The notes: a model not told the origin generated them from the sequence alone. A stretch of DNA of 64,000 bases from Rotaria socialis (GCA_905331475.1 CAJNYU010002695.1:186001-250000); one strand, 5' to 3'; shown: positions 36,972 to 49,638, counted from the first letter of the stretch. A program made the numbers and translations.

Positions 36972-37451
36972 ATGTATCAAAACTTTCGAGTTGTTCTTGA
37001 ACTAACTGGCAAACGTTTGCAACGCAGACGAGCTATAGAAAACAATCGCCACCGTCAAACAATAAACGAGCCTCCAACAACATCTATGCCTCAGGTTGAA
37101 GAAGAATCTATTGATGACACAGAGTTAATACATGAGCAATCAATCAATGCAGATGAAATTATTGATTTGAATACCAATTTCAATATTTCTCAAACTGAAT
37201 ATAGTCCAACAGAGCTTCACACAGATTTAAGCGCACATTGTAATTCGTCAATTTCCACTGACGATGAATTATTAATATTCGATGATATACTTCAATCAAA
37301 TGGCAGTAACAATGTTCAACCTCTCCATTGTCATACAAACATATCAACAACCAAATGTTGTCGGCAATTAGCAAAAATTTTTCTTGATTCTAATACTAGT
37401 AATGTTCACCCTTCTCGCGTTAATAAATTGTTCAATCCTGTCCTTCACTAA
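36972..37451 (+). CDS. Orphan ORF, unknown
   Basis: An uninterrupted 159-codon frame beginning MYQNFRVVLELTGKRLQRRR. It continues with acidic and Asn/Ser-rich sequence, a CHTNISTTKCCRQLAK stretch, and ends NKLFNPVLH. It starts in a basic KRLQRRR motif and is otherwise low-complexity. It resembles the disordered N-terminal part of some DNA-transposon proteins, which would fit its place between repeats, but no catalytic domain is visible. It is followed 180 bp later by a minisatellite. Whether it is expressed is unknown. Confidence 0.4.
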   Translation: MYQNFRVVLELTGKRLQRRRAIENNRHRQTINEPPTTSMPQVEEESIDDTELIHEQSINADEIIDLNTNFNISQTEYSPTELHTDLSAHCNSSISTDDELLIFDDILQSNGSNNVQPLHCHTNISTTKCCRQLAKIFLDSNTSNVHPSRVNKLFNPVLH

Positions 37452-37633
37452 CCCTATAATGCGCCAAAACCATTAAAAGCACTATATGTTTCAATAAATG
37501 GTGAGATTTTATATTAGTGATAAACCATATTCAATCATTGTAAAGTTTTTATTTTATTTTGACAAAAAAATATTTTTGTCATTGCATCTTTAGAAAACAA
37601 AATAAAAGTAAAATTAATCTGTTTTTTTTCTAT

Positions 37634-38160
37634 TTAGATTCGTTTCAATTGAACATTATTTAGGTACGTATGTTCAAACAAATCTACAGTTTTATCAATT
37701 TTTTCGTTAGATTTGTTTCAATTCAACATCAATTAGGTACGTATGTTTAAAGAAATCTAAAGTTTTATCAATATTCTTTTTGTTTAGGTTTGTTTCAATT
37801 CAACATTATTTAAGTACGTATGTTCAAATCTATCTAAAGTTTTATCCATTTTTTCTTTGGATTTGTTTGAATTGAAGATTATTTAGGTATGTTTGAATAA
37901 ATCTAAAGTTTTGTCTATTTTTCCTTTAGGTTTGTTTGAATTGAATATTATTTGGGTAGATATGTTTAAACAAATCTACAGTTTTATCCATTTTTTGTTT
38001 AGATTTGTTTCAATTCAACATTGTTTAGGTACGTATTTTCAAGCAAATCCAAAGTGTTATCCATTTTTTGTTTTGATTTGTTTCAATTGAACATTATTTA
38101 AGTATGTTTGAATAAATCTGAAAATTTATATTTTTTGATTAGGTGTGTTTCAGTGAAACA
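37634..38160. repeat. Minisatellite of about 72-bp units
   Basis: Seven to eight imperfect head-to-tail copies, each with TTTAGATTTGTTTCAATT, CAACATTATTTAGGTACGTA, TGTTCAAACAAATCTA and AGTTTTATCCATTTTTT blocks. Unit starts are near 37634, 37709, 37782, 37853, 37925, 37998, 38070 and 38137. Copies diverge by roughly 10-20% by eye. No ORF runs through it. Confidence 0.9.
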
Positions 38161-38704
38161 ATTTTTTGCTATGTTCAAAGAAATTTTTAAATTTAATTGT
38201 TTCGTCTATAAAGATTTTCCCAGATAATTCATGGGGAGTTCAAATGATGTTCTAGAATTGTGTTTTGTTACGTTATTATTGAAGAGTTTAGTGTTTCGAT
38301 GAAATGAAACTTGAGACGAATTCTTTTTGTTGTAATGCATTTTTATGGAACGCTTTTAGTGATATGCAGAGATTGCTCGATATAAATAGGTTCATCCGTA
38401 ATGAACGAGATGAATGTTGATGTTCTTTCTGTGATAAAACGAAACGCTTCAAAATTAATTCTAAAGATTCATTTCAATTCGCCAGTAAATTCTTGAATGA
38501 AAAAAATTCCATAATAAAAAAACAATTTTAGGAAAAAAACAATTTTAAGAAAAGAACAATTTTTAAGAAAAAGCTTTTTTAATATAAAAAAATCTCGTGT
38601 TACTCAGTAGTCTCAATCGAAGAACAAGAAAATGAAATGAATTAATTGATTGGAAATTTTTTTTTACTTACTATTAATATTCGCTCGCGCGCTCGACCAA
38701 GGAC
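38161..38704. other. Intergenic AT-rich DNA
   Basis: Follows the minisatellite. Poly-A rich with repeated AACAATTTTAGGAAAA-like words near 38520-38580. No gene seen. Confidence 0.35.
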
Positions 38705-38795
38705 TACCCAGTCCGAGCAATCCAACAGTGGGAACCAATTGGAAGTTCAATGGGTTCCGACCAGTGGTTCCGCCGTGGGATTTTTCGACCTGGGG
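38705..38795. repeat. Small palindromic element, same family as 1342-1662
   Basis: The left end is TACCCAGTCCGAGCAATCC. The right end, read from the opposite strand, is CCCAGGTCGAAAAATCCC. Internal GGGAACCAATTGG and CCGACCAGTGGTTCC words are partly inverted. A run of 12 G directly follows (38791-38802). Compared with 1342-1662 it is a shorter member. Confidence 0.6.
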
Positions 38796-39611
38796 GGGGG
38801 GGGAGGGGCGGTGTTTTACCACCGTATTTTTGTTGTATACACTATACTTACAACATACATAGGACAAAATCACGATCAAAATACGGTCATAAACGGTTTG
38901 TTCACAGCCGTATAAAACCTGTACCCGATGACCATATTCAACTACCCGGGTAGCTCAGGATGAGGAGATCGAATAAAGAACACGTTTCAAACAGACGAAA
39001 GCATGCCAATGTATTCGATAGTGGTCGCACAGTTGCAACGTGTTCGTTGCGTTCGTTTCTTCGTTGCAGAGGTCGCTTTCAAAAGTATTAAGAAAATGGT
39101 GAGTTATAGATAAAATCCAATTTTTGTTGAAAATTTTAATTTTGGTGCATTTCGTGAAGCGACATCTGAATTCGATTTAAACATCAGAAATAAAATGCTA
39201 CGGAATTAGAATCTATCTATCGTATTTATAGCAAAATAGAAGTTTCAATCAAAGCATGAAATTCTACAATAGTAGTTTATGCACAAGAGTCACAGAAGAA
39301 AGCATGAAGAAAATGCAATGCCAGTAAAACTAATTGCTTCATTCTAGTTGATCCGAAGTATTGCGTATCACAAATAGTCTAAACTAATGATATTGTCCGT
39401 ATCCTTTAAAAGGCAACTTTTCAAAGTGAGTTTATTTCTAAGTGCATTAATGGATTTTCAACTGAAAATCCATTTGATGATTCATACATATGTGATTATG
39501 TAGTTTTGACCCAAACAGTTAAAGATTAAAATTCGTATTTTTAAATATAATAAAAAAAAATCTACAGAATATATATTTTCAATCAATTGAAGGTCCTAGA
39601 TAAGAAACAAA
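38796..39611. other. Intergenic region upstream of the PARP-like gene
   Basis: It starts with the G run and a 12-bp inverted pair (ACCGTATTTTTG near 38820, CAAAATACGGT near 38876). The rest is AT-rich. AAGAAAATG followed by GTGAGT at about 39089-39100 could be a 5' exon with start codon and donor, but no frame links it to the next gene. Confidence 0.35.
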
Positions 39612-42600
39612 ATGGACATTGAAATAGTTAATGCGGTATTAAAACTATGTTATGAACAACAGACGTGCCTATTCGAAGTTCCTATTTTATGTGATTATTG
39701 CCTTGAACAACGTTTATGTACGAATTCAAAACATGTATTACCGAGTATTAAAAATTATATGGAAATATTTAAAATTAGTCGTGATCGAAATCGTATTGAG
39801 TTTTATATGCCTGTTTGTATTGTAATTTCTGTTCTATTAATTATTTTCTCATTATTCACTATTATAGTTTGAAATATGTCGAAATAATAATTATTATGAT
39901 GGCGTATGTCAAATTAATGGTATATCTTGTTCAAATCTACATGTATGTTATGAATATTTCTATACAAATACATGTCGTCGTTCACCAAACTGCCCAAATC
40001 CGCATTTATTAACACGAAAATATCATGAAAATACTCTTGGAACATTAACTACTCTCCATTTAGACGCATTGACCAAAGCTTTCAAAATTTATTGTCAATC
40101 GAAAGTATAAAGTAGCAAATAAATATGAATTATTTTATTTCGACTTTATTTCATATTTAGAGACATTTATTAAATTACAGTTCTTCTACTATTTCTTCAT
40201 CAAGAGGACCACAACCACCGTCGTCTTCATCATTCACTAAGAATTTAGTATTATCATTAGTACCTCCTTCTTATGTTTCTACGTCTTCTTCTACAAATAA
40301 TAAACGATTAACAGTAGCTTCACACATTAATAGGGCTGCATCTTGGAAAACTAACAATCGATTAATAGCAACCCCAACAAATATTCCTACACAACAACAG
40401 AACACAAGTCAGATTCGTATGTATTTATTGGCCACATATTAAATTAGTTGACTCATCGAAGAGGATGAAAACGACCCGTGTACTTATAATGATCCGAAAC
40501 TAGTTTGATACCGAAACGATTATTTCATTTAAAGTGTGTTTAATCAGAAAGTCTCTTTATTTTTGGAGAATGAAATGGAGTACCATTCTCATATTTTAAA
40601 TTATTCGAATCTTTATGTTTGTTTTTATGTATTTTAGCTGAACAAGGTGTGCAAATATATTGGATACCCCAAAACGATATTCCAATACATTTCATCGAAG
40701 TAGTCTTTAGTAATCAGGGCAAATCTGATGGAGGCCCCATGCAAACCCATACGATCTATCAACATTTAGGTATTGCTCAAGTATTTTATAAACATTCAGA
40801 TAGTAAGAAACAAGAAACAAGAAACAAACTTATTCAATAGAAAAAATGAATCTTCATTATCTTAGCTGCTGATCGAGTTGTTCAACATGGTGATGCAACA
40901 TTTCAATCCTTCTCTTTCATACCTCGTCTTCTGCAACGAACTGTTGATATGCGACACGTGTGTTTCATAAATGTTTCTATTGACACAAAGCTAATTCCAT
41001 TATACATTGACATTGTTTCAAAACCTTATAAAAAAAGGCATTTTGAATATTATCAAAATGATCAGCAAACAATTCTTGTTGAATATAATGAAGATATAGG
41101 TAAAATAATAATAATTTTTCATATTGATATAGAACTTCAAAAATCTTTTTTTGCGTTTGAAGATTTTTCTAAGATTTATTCGAATGTTCGAAATCATCCT
41201 GAACGCGATGGATTAAAAATAAAATGTATTCAATTGTATCATCCAGAAACATTACTAATTGAATATGATCAAGAATATTCGGAATGTGATATTAAGAAAT
41301 TATTTATTCATCAAAAACTTTTTCATATCAAAACTTATTCACATTGTGCTTTCGTACATTTTTATTCTCACGATGGTAAGTTCATTCTACATTGAATGAT
41401 CGCTTAAATATTTCTTAAGATGTTTACAGAGTTTGAGGTTATAGAACATGGATTCTATGATATGTGGATCCACTATGTCGAAGTCTCAAACCTTTTATTT
41501 TACTAGTTAACTGAAACAATTTTTTTTCTAAATAAATTATCTTTAGACCTGATGCGTTCAATGAACACTTCATTTCATGATCCAATTCGGGCGAAACCCA
41601 TTTATATTGATATATATTCACAACGTCATTTGGATAATTATCTACAACAGCGCCTTTCTGAAGTTGAACGGAAACTTCCATCTACTGAAAATGAATCAAT
41701 ACTATCCATAGATGACATAATCGAAAACACAATAATGCCTTCTGAAAATAAAAATGATTTACTTCTTGAAAGTGAACTCACCGTACCTATTTTACCTTTG
41801 CCAACGATGGATCAACAAATCGGTTCATATTTTCATGTCTCCGTAAATTAAATATTCTTCAAATTTGTTTTTTCTTTAGACATTCTCCCCGAACGCCAAT
41901 CGCCAGCTATTATTGAACGTTGTCCATCAGTATCATCAAAAACGACAGATATTCTAGTTCCTTCAATCGAATCTAGATCTACAACTGAAACAAGTGATAT
42001 TGATGATGACAATGATGGTGAAATAGAAAATGAAATACTAGCTAGTGATGATGATTTTGATGATTTACCATCAGACTTCGGCAATGATGATATGTTTCTT
42101 GATGAATCAGTATATGAAAATGATGATATCGATTTTATTCGAAGTGCAGCTAAAAATTTAATGACATCATTAGCTGAAATGCAGAAAGCCAGTGAGACTA
42201 TGAATAAAATCGATCAACCGCAATCAACTTTATATGGTGATGATTATATTGTTATGATAAAATGTCGACGTTTTGCATTAGCCTTTCTTGATTATACACA
42301 ATTTCGTGTTGAAAAACAACGTAATCCAGATAGATTTCATTTACTGTCATCATTGAAAAAGAAAATTGACTATAGTAAAAAACAAATCGATCACAAACAG
42401 CAGGACAATACATCGACACTAATAACAACGATTGATCCAGATTTATTAGAAATAATAGAAGCAAAATCAAATAGGAAAAATCGTAAAAAACGAAATAAGA
42501 AGAAAAAAGGTTTCAATAGTAATCAAACTGATAATAAAGGTATTGCATTTCATCATAGTAGTTTGAACTAGTACAAAGTGGTTATCTTTTAAAATTAAGT

Positions 42601-45600
42601 CAAAAAATTCCGAAAGTCTAACGGGCACAAAATTTTTATGATAACTTCTAATATGAATAGAGCCTGTAATACCCGAGCTTGCTTACGAATCAAATATAGT
42701 TGATATGATTTTTTCGTGTATTAGAGGAAAGAATGTTTCATCAAGTTCGAAGTATCCTATTCTTAACGTTTTTATTCCTTCGAACGTTACATATCGTTGT
42801 CATGAAGACAATGAAATTGATTGATAAGTAGTAGTTTTGATGACTCAAATATTCGTTTTTTTCCTACATCATTGTATTTTTACTATAATTTTATTTTAAA
42901 AGATAAAACCGAGGCAACACCAGAATCAGTCACCGAAGAAGATGACGATGATACCATGATGCACACTGTTCACGAGCAAGAACATAATAAAAAAGATTCG
43001 CCTGCTAATCGATTACCTCATGTCTATCTTGACGATGATCTTAGACCATGTATTGTCGTGGAGGGCGAAGAACATATTGACGAAAATGGACAAGAAATTG
43101 GTGAACACGAAGGCTGGCATAGTATTACGGCTGGTGGTAAACAGGTTCTAGTTTCAAAGAAGAAAAAACAACAATCAAAATTTTATCCTTCTGAACAAGT
43201 AAAAATTTCATAATAATAAAATCAAAATAGAAATTATACGAAATTACTTGTTTGTATGCTTTGGTTTAGGATTCAGCCACGGCAAGTACTCCAACAGCAA
43301 CAAGCATTCGTTCACAACCTCAAGCAAATGAATGTAATTCATTAATTATCCCAAATGATTGTCGTGGCTTTATTCACAATTCAAAACTATATGAAACATT
43401 TCGTTTACGTCTTCGTCGTTCATTTCCATCTATCAATATTCATTTTCAATCTGATACTTATACAGTCATCATCGATGGAAATATTAAATCAAACGTTCAA
43501 CAATGCCTTAACTATCTTAATTCACTCAATACATATAAGCATTCCATAAAAATATCGTATGAAAATTTTCCACAAACAACAATAACAAATATAATTCGTA
43601 TGCAACAATCAACAGCACAAATCAAACTTGACCCTAAAGCTGATTACAATCGAATATTTCGTTCGACATATCGTCTTATTGATTATCAATTAAAACAATC
43701 ACTCAATCAACAACAATGTGTTTATTGTCGACGATCAAATAAAAAATTTAAAGTAACATACTTAGAATTTCCACGTGAAAAACAATCTATTCGAGAAATA
43801 AATGATTCTATTCAAGAACGAGTATTGCAATTATTGACGACACGTTTTACATATATTGCTATTGCATTATCAGCTGATTTAATGACAACAAAGCGTTGGG
43901 CCAATTTTTATGGAGATTTATGTAAACATAAAGAATTAAATAAAACTTTGTTAATTAGAAAAATGAATACAATTATACAAGTTTATGGTTTAAATACAAA
44001 TGTGCAACAAATACAAACGTTATTAACTAAGTTTTTAGATCTTCATCGTTATGAAACCGATGTTATTGAAACCGAACAGGTAAACATTTATATTTATGAA
44101 CTAAAAAAATCCCTCAAGTTTATTGAAATTTGACTCTTGAAAGAAGATTTTTACTGGATAAACAGTTTTAATAGTGAAGAAGAAATTTTCAAGAAAACTC
44201 AACATGAAATTATGACTGTTTTCAATTTTAAGAATGTTGTTTTAATTGCCGAAACTAGAATTCTGAGGATTCTAATTAATATGATTCACGTTTGCGATAT
44301 ATGTATATCTCTTTACTTCAAATGAGACAACCCTGCTGTAAACCATCACTAATACAAATTAATTAGCTTCAAGAAGTCTCGTTATTCTGCCGCATCTTCA
44401 TGTATTGATGCTCTTTTTTTGAAAATATTTTTGACTCCTACTACAAAAGTTTTTTGCAAAACGAAGTTTGGTTAACCATATATGAGTCAAATTCCTATTG
44501 CTATATGTTAATAATGATTTAATTTTTCATTCTATATTATTATTGCAGGCTAGTGAAATGTACTGTTTATTCAAAAATGAATTTGAAGAGATGAAAAATC
44601 TTGAAATGTTTCGTGATGTTGAATTACGTTTCATTTATCGTCGTCAACAGCGTATTTTACTTGTTCAATGTTTTCAAGAAAAATTCGAAATGGTTAAAAA
44701 TCGAATACAAAAAATGCGTAGCGAACTTTCAGCGATTGCTGTACCTGTTAAATCACCGATACTCAGTCGATATTATCCTAAATCAAATGAAATTCAACGT
44801 ATTGCTGGTATAAACAAAGTCCGATCGAATTCATACATTCTCTTTCCTTTTTTTTTGTTCTCTATATTTTATAGCGGCATCAGCTTGTATTATCACATTC
44901 GAACAACGTGTCGATCCTAATCGAGCAAATGGTAAAAATAAAATTTTACTCGGAGCAATAATTCAAATGGGTTTTCCTTATTTATAGATTATTTAATCAA
45001 TTTAAAAGTAATCGGCCAATCACTTGAGAAAACGACAATAGCACAACGATTAATCAAACAATTTGAAGAACAAAAATATTCTACAAAACAAATTTTCAAC
45101 AATGACATTAAAAAACTCAATGCACAAGATGTAAATACTTTGTTTTCGTTGAATAGAGAATCCAAAATAATGAAGCTACTCCGTGCCTCTCTGCATTTTT
45201 TCTTATGAAAAAATTGATCAACGAAAAATAGAAAATTTTCTTTACTCGAATTATGGAGTTTTCTTCAATGTCAGAAGATAAATTTTCAATTATGATATGT
45301 GCTCAGTAGATCAATATCAGTTCAGAATAACCGAAGGAAAAAACAAAGTCATCTGTTGATTGTAGCGTCGCTCTGTGTTATTTTATAACGTATGTTCAAT
45401 TTAGATTGAATTACTTCAAAATCAATGTAATACATGTAATGTTTCATGTAAGATCGATCATACAAATGGTTTAGTTGAATTAGAAGGTCTTTTGGGAGAT
45501 TTCATTCAAATTGAAGAGATGATTCGTGATTTATGCTTAACGACTACTCGACGAACACCGAATGATATACCATCGTCAACTCAATGGATATATTATGAAG

Positions 45601-46816
45601 CATCAACAAATAAACCGCTTGAATATGATATAGTTATTAGAGAACAATTAGAAAGTTGTCATACAAAAAAACTAAAAGGATTAGTAAGAGAATTAAAGAT
45701 TTTTTTGCTTATATGCAGATAGTTTTTAATTTTAGGTTAGCTTTAGTGATCATCTAGGAAATACTCGAAATTTTAATTTGGATAAAATGGTTGAAATTAT
45801 CTACGGAAAAGATTCAAATTCGTCACAGATTATGATCAAAATTGAACGACGTGATTTTAAAAGTAAGCGGCGTATAAGATTTCATGCATTATAGAAGTTA
45901 TTATCTTGATTTTGTTGGATATTGATTAGAATATACTTTAGCATGTATTTTGCCTAATATATATATATATATATATATATTAATTCAAATAGATCCTCAA
46001 TCAATACAACTTCCGACACATTGGACACCAATGACAAAACCATGGGAACGTGTATTGATCGGGAAACGAGATCGTTCACATGAATGGAGTAAGTTACTCG
46101 TAAGAAATCATATCTAATGAAACATTTTGTATTTACTTAGAAACCAATGTTGAAATTCAAAGATTACTTCAATTACCGGAAATGCTATCTGAATCATGGA
46201 TTATTGAAGTAAATAAATTATTTTCTTTCTTCAAGATAAACAAGGTTTAAAATAGATCTATCGTATACAAAATCCACGCGTATTTCAACAATATGTTGCT
46301 CACCAAGAAAAATTATCTGCAGGGTCTCAACCTAATGAACGCATTCTTTATCGTTTGGCACAACTTAATCTTATTGATGAGATGTGTGCGAATGGATTTA
46401 ATCAATCTCATACAGATTCAGCTTGTAAGTTTAAGATCGAACTTCTACTGGTTTATTCCATTGTAAAACTGTCTTCTATTAATATTATTGTTTTAGTCTC
46501 AACTTATGGCCATGGTTGTCATTTCTATTGTAAAATAAAAGATATAAATCGTGCAGCAACATTACTAGCTCAAAATTATCAAACACTACCAATTAGATTA
46601 CAACAACAAACACCAGCAAAAGCACCCGTACGATATTTATTTGTATGCAAAGTCTTAGTTGGCCGGTGTGCACGTGGAGATCCATCAATGAAAACATGTC
46701 CACCTGGTTATGATTCTTTAGTTGATAATATAGCTTCACCAGAAGTTTTTGTACCTTCTCATGACGTTCAAGTTTTACCAGAATATTTAATTGCTTATCA
46801 AAGTGATATTTTCTAA
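39612..46816 (+). CDS. ZAP/PARP12-like CCCH finger protein with PARP14-like WWE-PARP end
   Basis: Nineteen exons (39612-39812 through 46497-46816) keep one frame for about 1637 residues. Residues 1-67 look like the winged-helix start of ZAP/PARP12. Two CCCH fingers follow at about 70-115: C-X9-C-X6-C-X3-H then C-X8-C-X5-C-X3-H, linked by LHVCYEYF as in ZAP's LHICDHF. Next come a Ser-rich linker, RRM-like segments (VEYNEDI; LLIEYDQEYSE), an acidic region with a Lys-rich patch, and KH/RRM-like sequence. A WWE domain (QWIYYEASTNKPLEYD) and a PARP domain (IYRIQNPRVFQQY, NERILYR, YGHGCHFY, KVLVGRCARGD, LVDNIASPEVFVPSHD, LPEYLIAY) close the protein. The expected triad His is Arg (~1508) and the Tyr is His (~1540), so catalysis is probably lost, as in human ZAP. 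Macro domains are absent. The donors at 41823 and 42558 are weak, so a split into two genes is possible. Confidence 0.82.
45959..45980. repeat. (AT)n microsatellite in an intron of the PARP-like gene
   Basis: About eleven TA units just upstream of the exon starting at 45993. Intronic. Confidence 0.85.
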
Positions 46817-48191
46817 ATGAGACATAGTTATATTCTCATATATATATATATGATATTTCGATAGCTTATTTTTTTCATGCTCAATTTGTTATTTTGTTTT
46901 CGTTTTTTCTTGATAAGACAAAAAACACAATGGAAAAAAAAACATGAACAGTTGACATTGCATTTTCTGTACGATAATTTCACTAGCATAAAAAAAACTA
47001 TTTTTAGTTGTTTTCCATAAGATAGATTAACGATTTGATAAATAAAAAACAAAAGACATGATAATAAAAGGAGGAGATTTCAACCAGAGAAATATATCTA
47101 TGAAACGCTGGAATACTTTTGATAGTAGTAAATAATAAAAACAAATTATATTTAACAATATTCATTTTGTATCACGAGAAATTTTTTGGCATTTTCCAAC
47201 GACTGTATTTGTCGTTCGCCCACAAAGTAGCCAGATAATTAAACTTGAATAAACAAATGAGCAACTATCTTGAAGTAAAGGAAGACATGCCTCCAATGGG
47301 AAAGACTACAATAAGTGAAATCCAAAGTAATTTCCCTACAACATAACGAAATGATCAAAAACTTGTATTAAATTAATGCTTATGAGAAATGCGAACAATC
47401 AGATACATTTTGTCAGTATGAATTTTGCTTTAATCTATACTTACTATTTATTTATTTTCACGTATCAAAAAAGAACTTATCTGCATTGTTACTGCTCAGA
47501 ATAAAACACATATCAATGAGTTCGTTTAAAATGGGTGCAGTACTATTCTTTTTCTTTATTTAAATGTGGACTCAAAAAAAATCCATCTTTGGGAACTTGA
47601 CCCAATGTTTCATTGGTAAACTTGTACTCTTTATATATCGAACTGTTTTACGTTTTCCATAATGTATTGTATTTTGAGTATTTTTTATCGCGTATGTTCT
47701 TTGATTAGCCCTGGTGTATCTCTGACGTAATAGTCTTTTTTAAATATATAACCCCACATGTTTCTTCAAATAGTTATGAAAGGAAGAAAAGCATTTAATT
47801 ATGCGTCGACTTTTTTTGTACCAATGAAATAGCGTTCTAGTGCCGATCACAAGATGTCACATATCTCGACGTAATATATTAATTAGAGATACTCCATTCA
47901 CCTAGCAAAAACATTTCACTGTCATTAGCGAGTATAGGCATGATTTTGTTGCAACGTGACATATTTTATGAATAATTGCATTTTTTTTGTACATCAACAT
48001 GATGCGTAAACGAAAGAAATTATTTATCCATGAATCAATCAATAAACATACTAATTAATATTTTTTCTACATAAACCAAGTCCATACTCGCTACTATACA
48101 ATATTCCTCACTTATATTGAAAAGCAAACAACATTGTCCCGAACACACATATCATAGTAACAATACTATTTGCCTACACTTCGGTTCGACT
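46817..48191. other. Intergenic region
   Basis: About 1.4 kb of AT-rich DNA between the PARP-like gene and the small gene at 48192. No RNA gene, repeat or coding exon is supported. Confidence 0.4.
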
Positions 48192-48587
48192 ATGTCTCAT
48201 GCAAAGCCTTCTTCGCCCAAGAAAAGAAGTACACATTCAGCAAAACGTCTCGATGGCTCTCCTCGTGATGGACTAACAGGTATGGGCCCAGGAACACAAA
48301 TGCATTTTGCCGATGTTCAAGCAAAAATGTTCGATTATATTGGTGAAGATGTACCATGGGAAGAAGAACAAGAACTAGACCAAAGCCGACGCAATCAGCA
48401 TGCTCATCATCCTAAACATCAACCACAACATCATTTGCATGTTCCTCCACCGCCACCTTATCCACATCATTATTTCGTTGATGGAGCAAAAGATTCAAAA
48501 TCAAGGACAAAAACTCCGTCACCAAATATTGTGCGAAAACACCATACACATACTGAATTGCCTAAAAAAGGATCTGGCCATCATTAA
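48192..48587 (+). CDS. Small unknown His/Pro-rich basic protein
   Basis: A single-exon frame of 131 codons from the first ATG (MSHAKPSSPKKRSTHSAKRL). It contains a conserved-looking core MHFADVQAKMFDYIGEDVPW followed by EEEQELDQ, then a His/Gln/Pro-rich region (VPPPPPYPHHYF) and a basic tail (RTKTPSPNIVRKHHTHTELP). The composition suggests a disordered, possibly phosphorylated protein. I do not recognise the family. The frame is open 25 codons upstream of the ATG without another ATG. The composition of the core argues for a real gene. Confidence 0.6.
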   Translation: MSHAKPSSPKKRSTHSAKRLDGSPRDGLTGMGPGTQMHFADVQAKMFDYIGEDVPWEEEQELDQSRRNQHAHHPKHQPQHHLHVPPPPPYPHHYFVDGAKDSKSRTKTPSPNIVRKHHTHTELPKKGSGHH

Positions 48588-49638
48588 AAAAAGGACACGT
48601 TCATATTGAGATACTGAATAATATCTAATGTCTACTTTGTTTTGTATATCAGCTAGACATTAAGTAATGTATTCAAAAGATAATTATCGAAATAAATTCT
48701 AACATCCACAAAACACATTGGTCTAATAAGGTCTCAAATTTAGTCTATTTATCATAAAAATGCTTGCTTGAATATGACTTTATTCGATTCGAAATTTTTC
48801 TCCTATTCGAATAGCCAACATAGGCAAAGAAATTCAAATCTCTATTCAGGCTGTTTTCTACGATTAATATACAAAAACAGATTAACTTTTCAAAGTAAAA
48901 TAAAAATGATTTTATACTCGTGAATATCTGTTTTTGAAAAACATTCGCTGTTTCGAATATCTTATCACTGCAGACAATTGCATTTTATTTTTTATTTTTC
49001 TAAGCTATCTAAAGCCTCAGGAATGTTTGCAGACAAATATTGATCAAAACAGCATTTTGTTTTTTTGTTTTGGTAGATTTATTTTAAATTGATACCAAGT
49101 GTCATATTTCGTAGTATGAATCAGGGAAATACTGCTGCATGTGTTTTTGTTAGAAATTAAGACTAACTGTTTGATATTAATCGAGCTGCGTTGTTGCACT
49201 CATGGCATACGAAATCGACTATACTACTAGTTCATTTTGCCTATCAACACCCACACACGATGCGAAATATGTGGCATCAATATTACTTAGTTACTTCGAA
49301 CTACTCAAAGAGAAAACAAATGGTGCCTCTTCAAGGACCGGTTTTTAAATATAGAATAATGCAAATTTGTCAATAAGTCTTTCTAATTTCTAATTAGAGT
49401 TTTCGTGTTTAAATTAATAAGAAAAAACAAAAGAAACTTAACACTGTATCGCTGCTTGATTGATAAATTCAACTATCTAATCACTTATGAACTATGATTC
49501 AATGTTTTAATTCTTTCTTTTGCTAACCAAAAAGTAAATGTCTGTTATAAACTGAAGATCGACACGTTTTTTTCGTTCTCGTCAGATTACCATGAGAAAA
49601 AAACATTAGTATCAGAGTGGACGTAGGCGTCAAAAATA
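48588..49638. other. Intergenic region
   Basis: About 1 kb, AT-rich, between two plus-strand genes. It holds the promoter of the C2-domain gene. Nothing else seen. Confidence 0.35.

Noticed and set aside
37634-38160. Regularly spaced repeats resembling a CRISPR array
   Set aside because: The unit is about 72 bp with no unique spacers between conserved repeats, and the host is an animal. It is a minisatellite.
38936-38975. GGGTAGCTCAGG resembling a tRNA D-arm
   Set aside because: No anticodon arm, T-arm GGTTCGAATCC or acceptor pairing follows.
31462-39611. Search for retroviral, LTR or other virus-like remains
   Set aside because: No reverse transcriptase, integrase, capsid or envelope motif and no paired long terminal repeats were seen.
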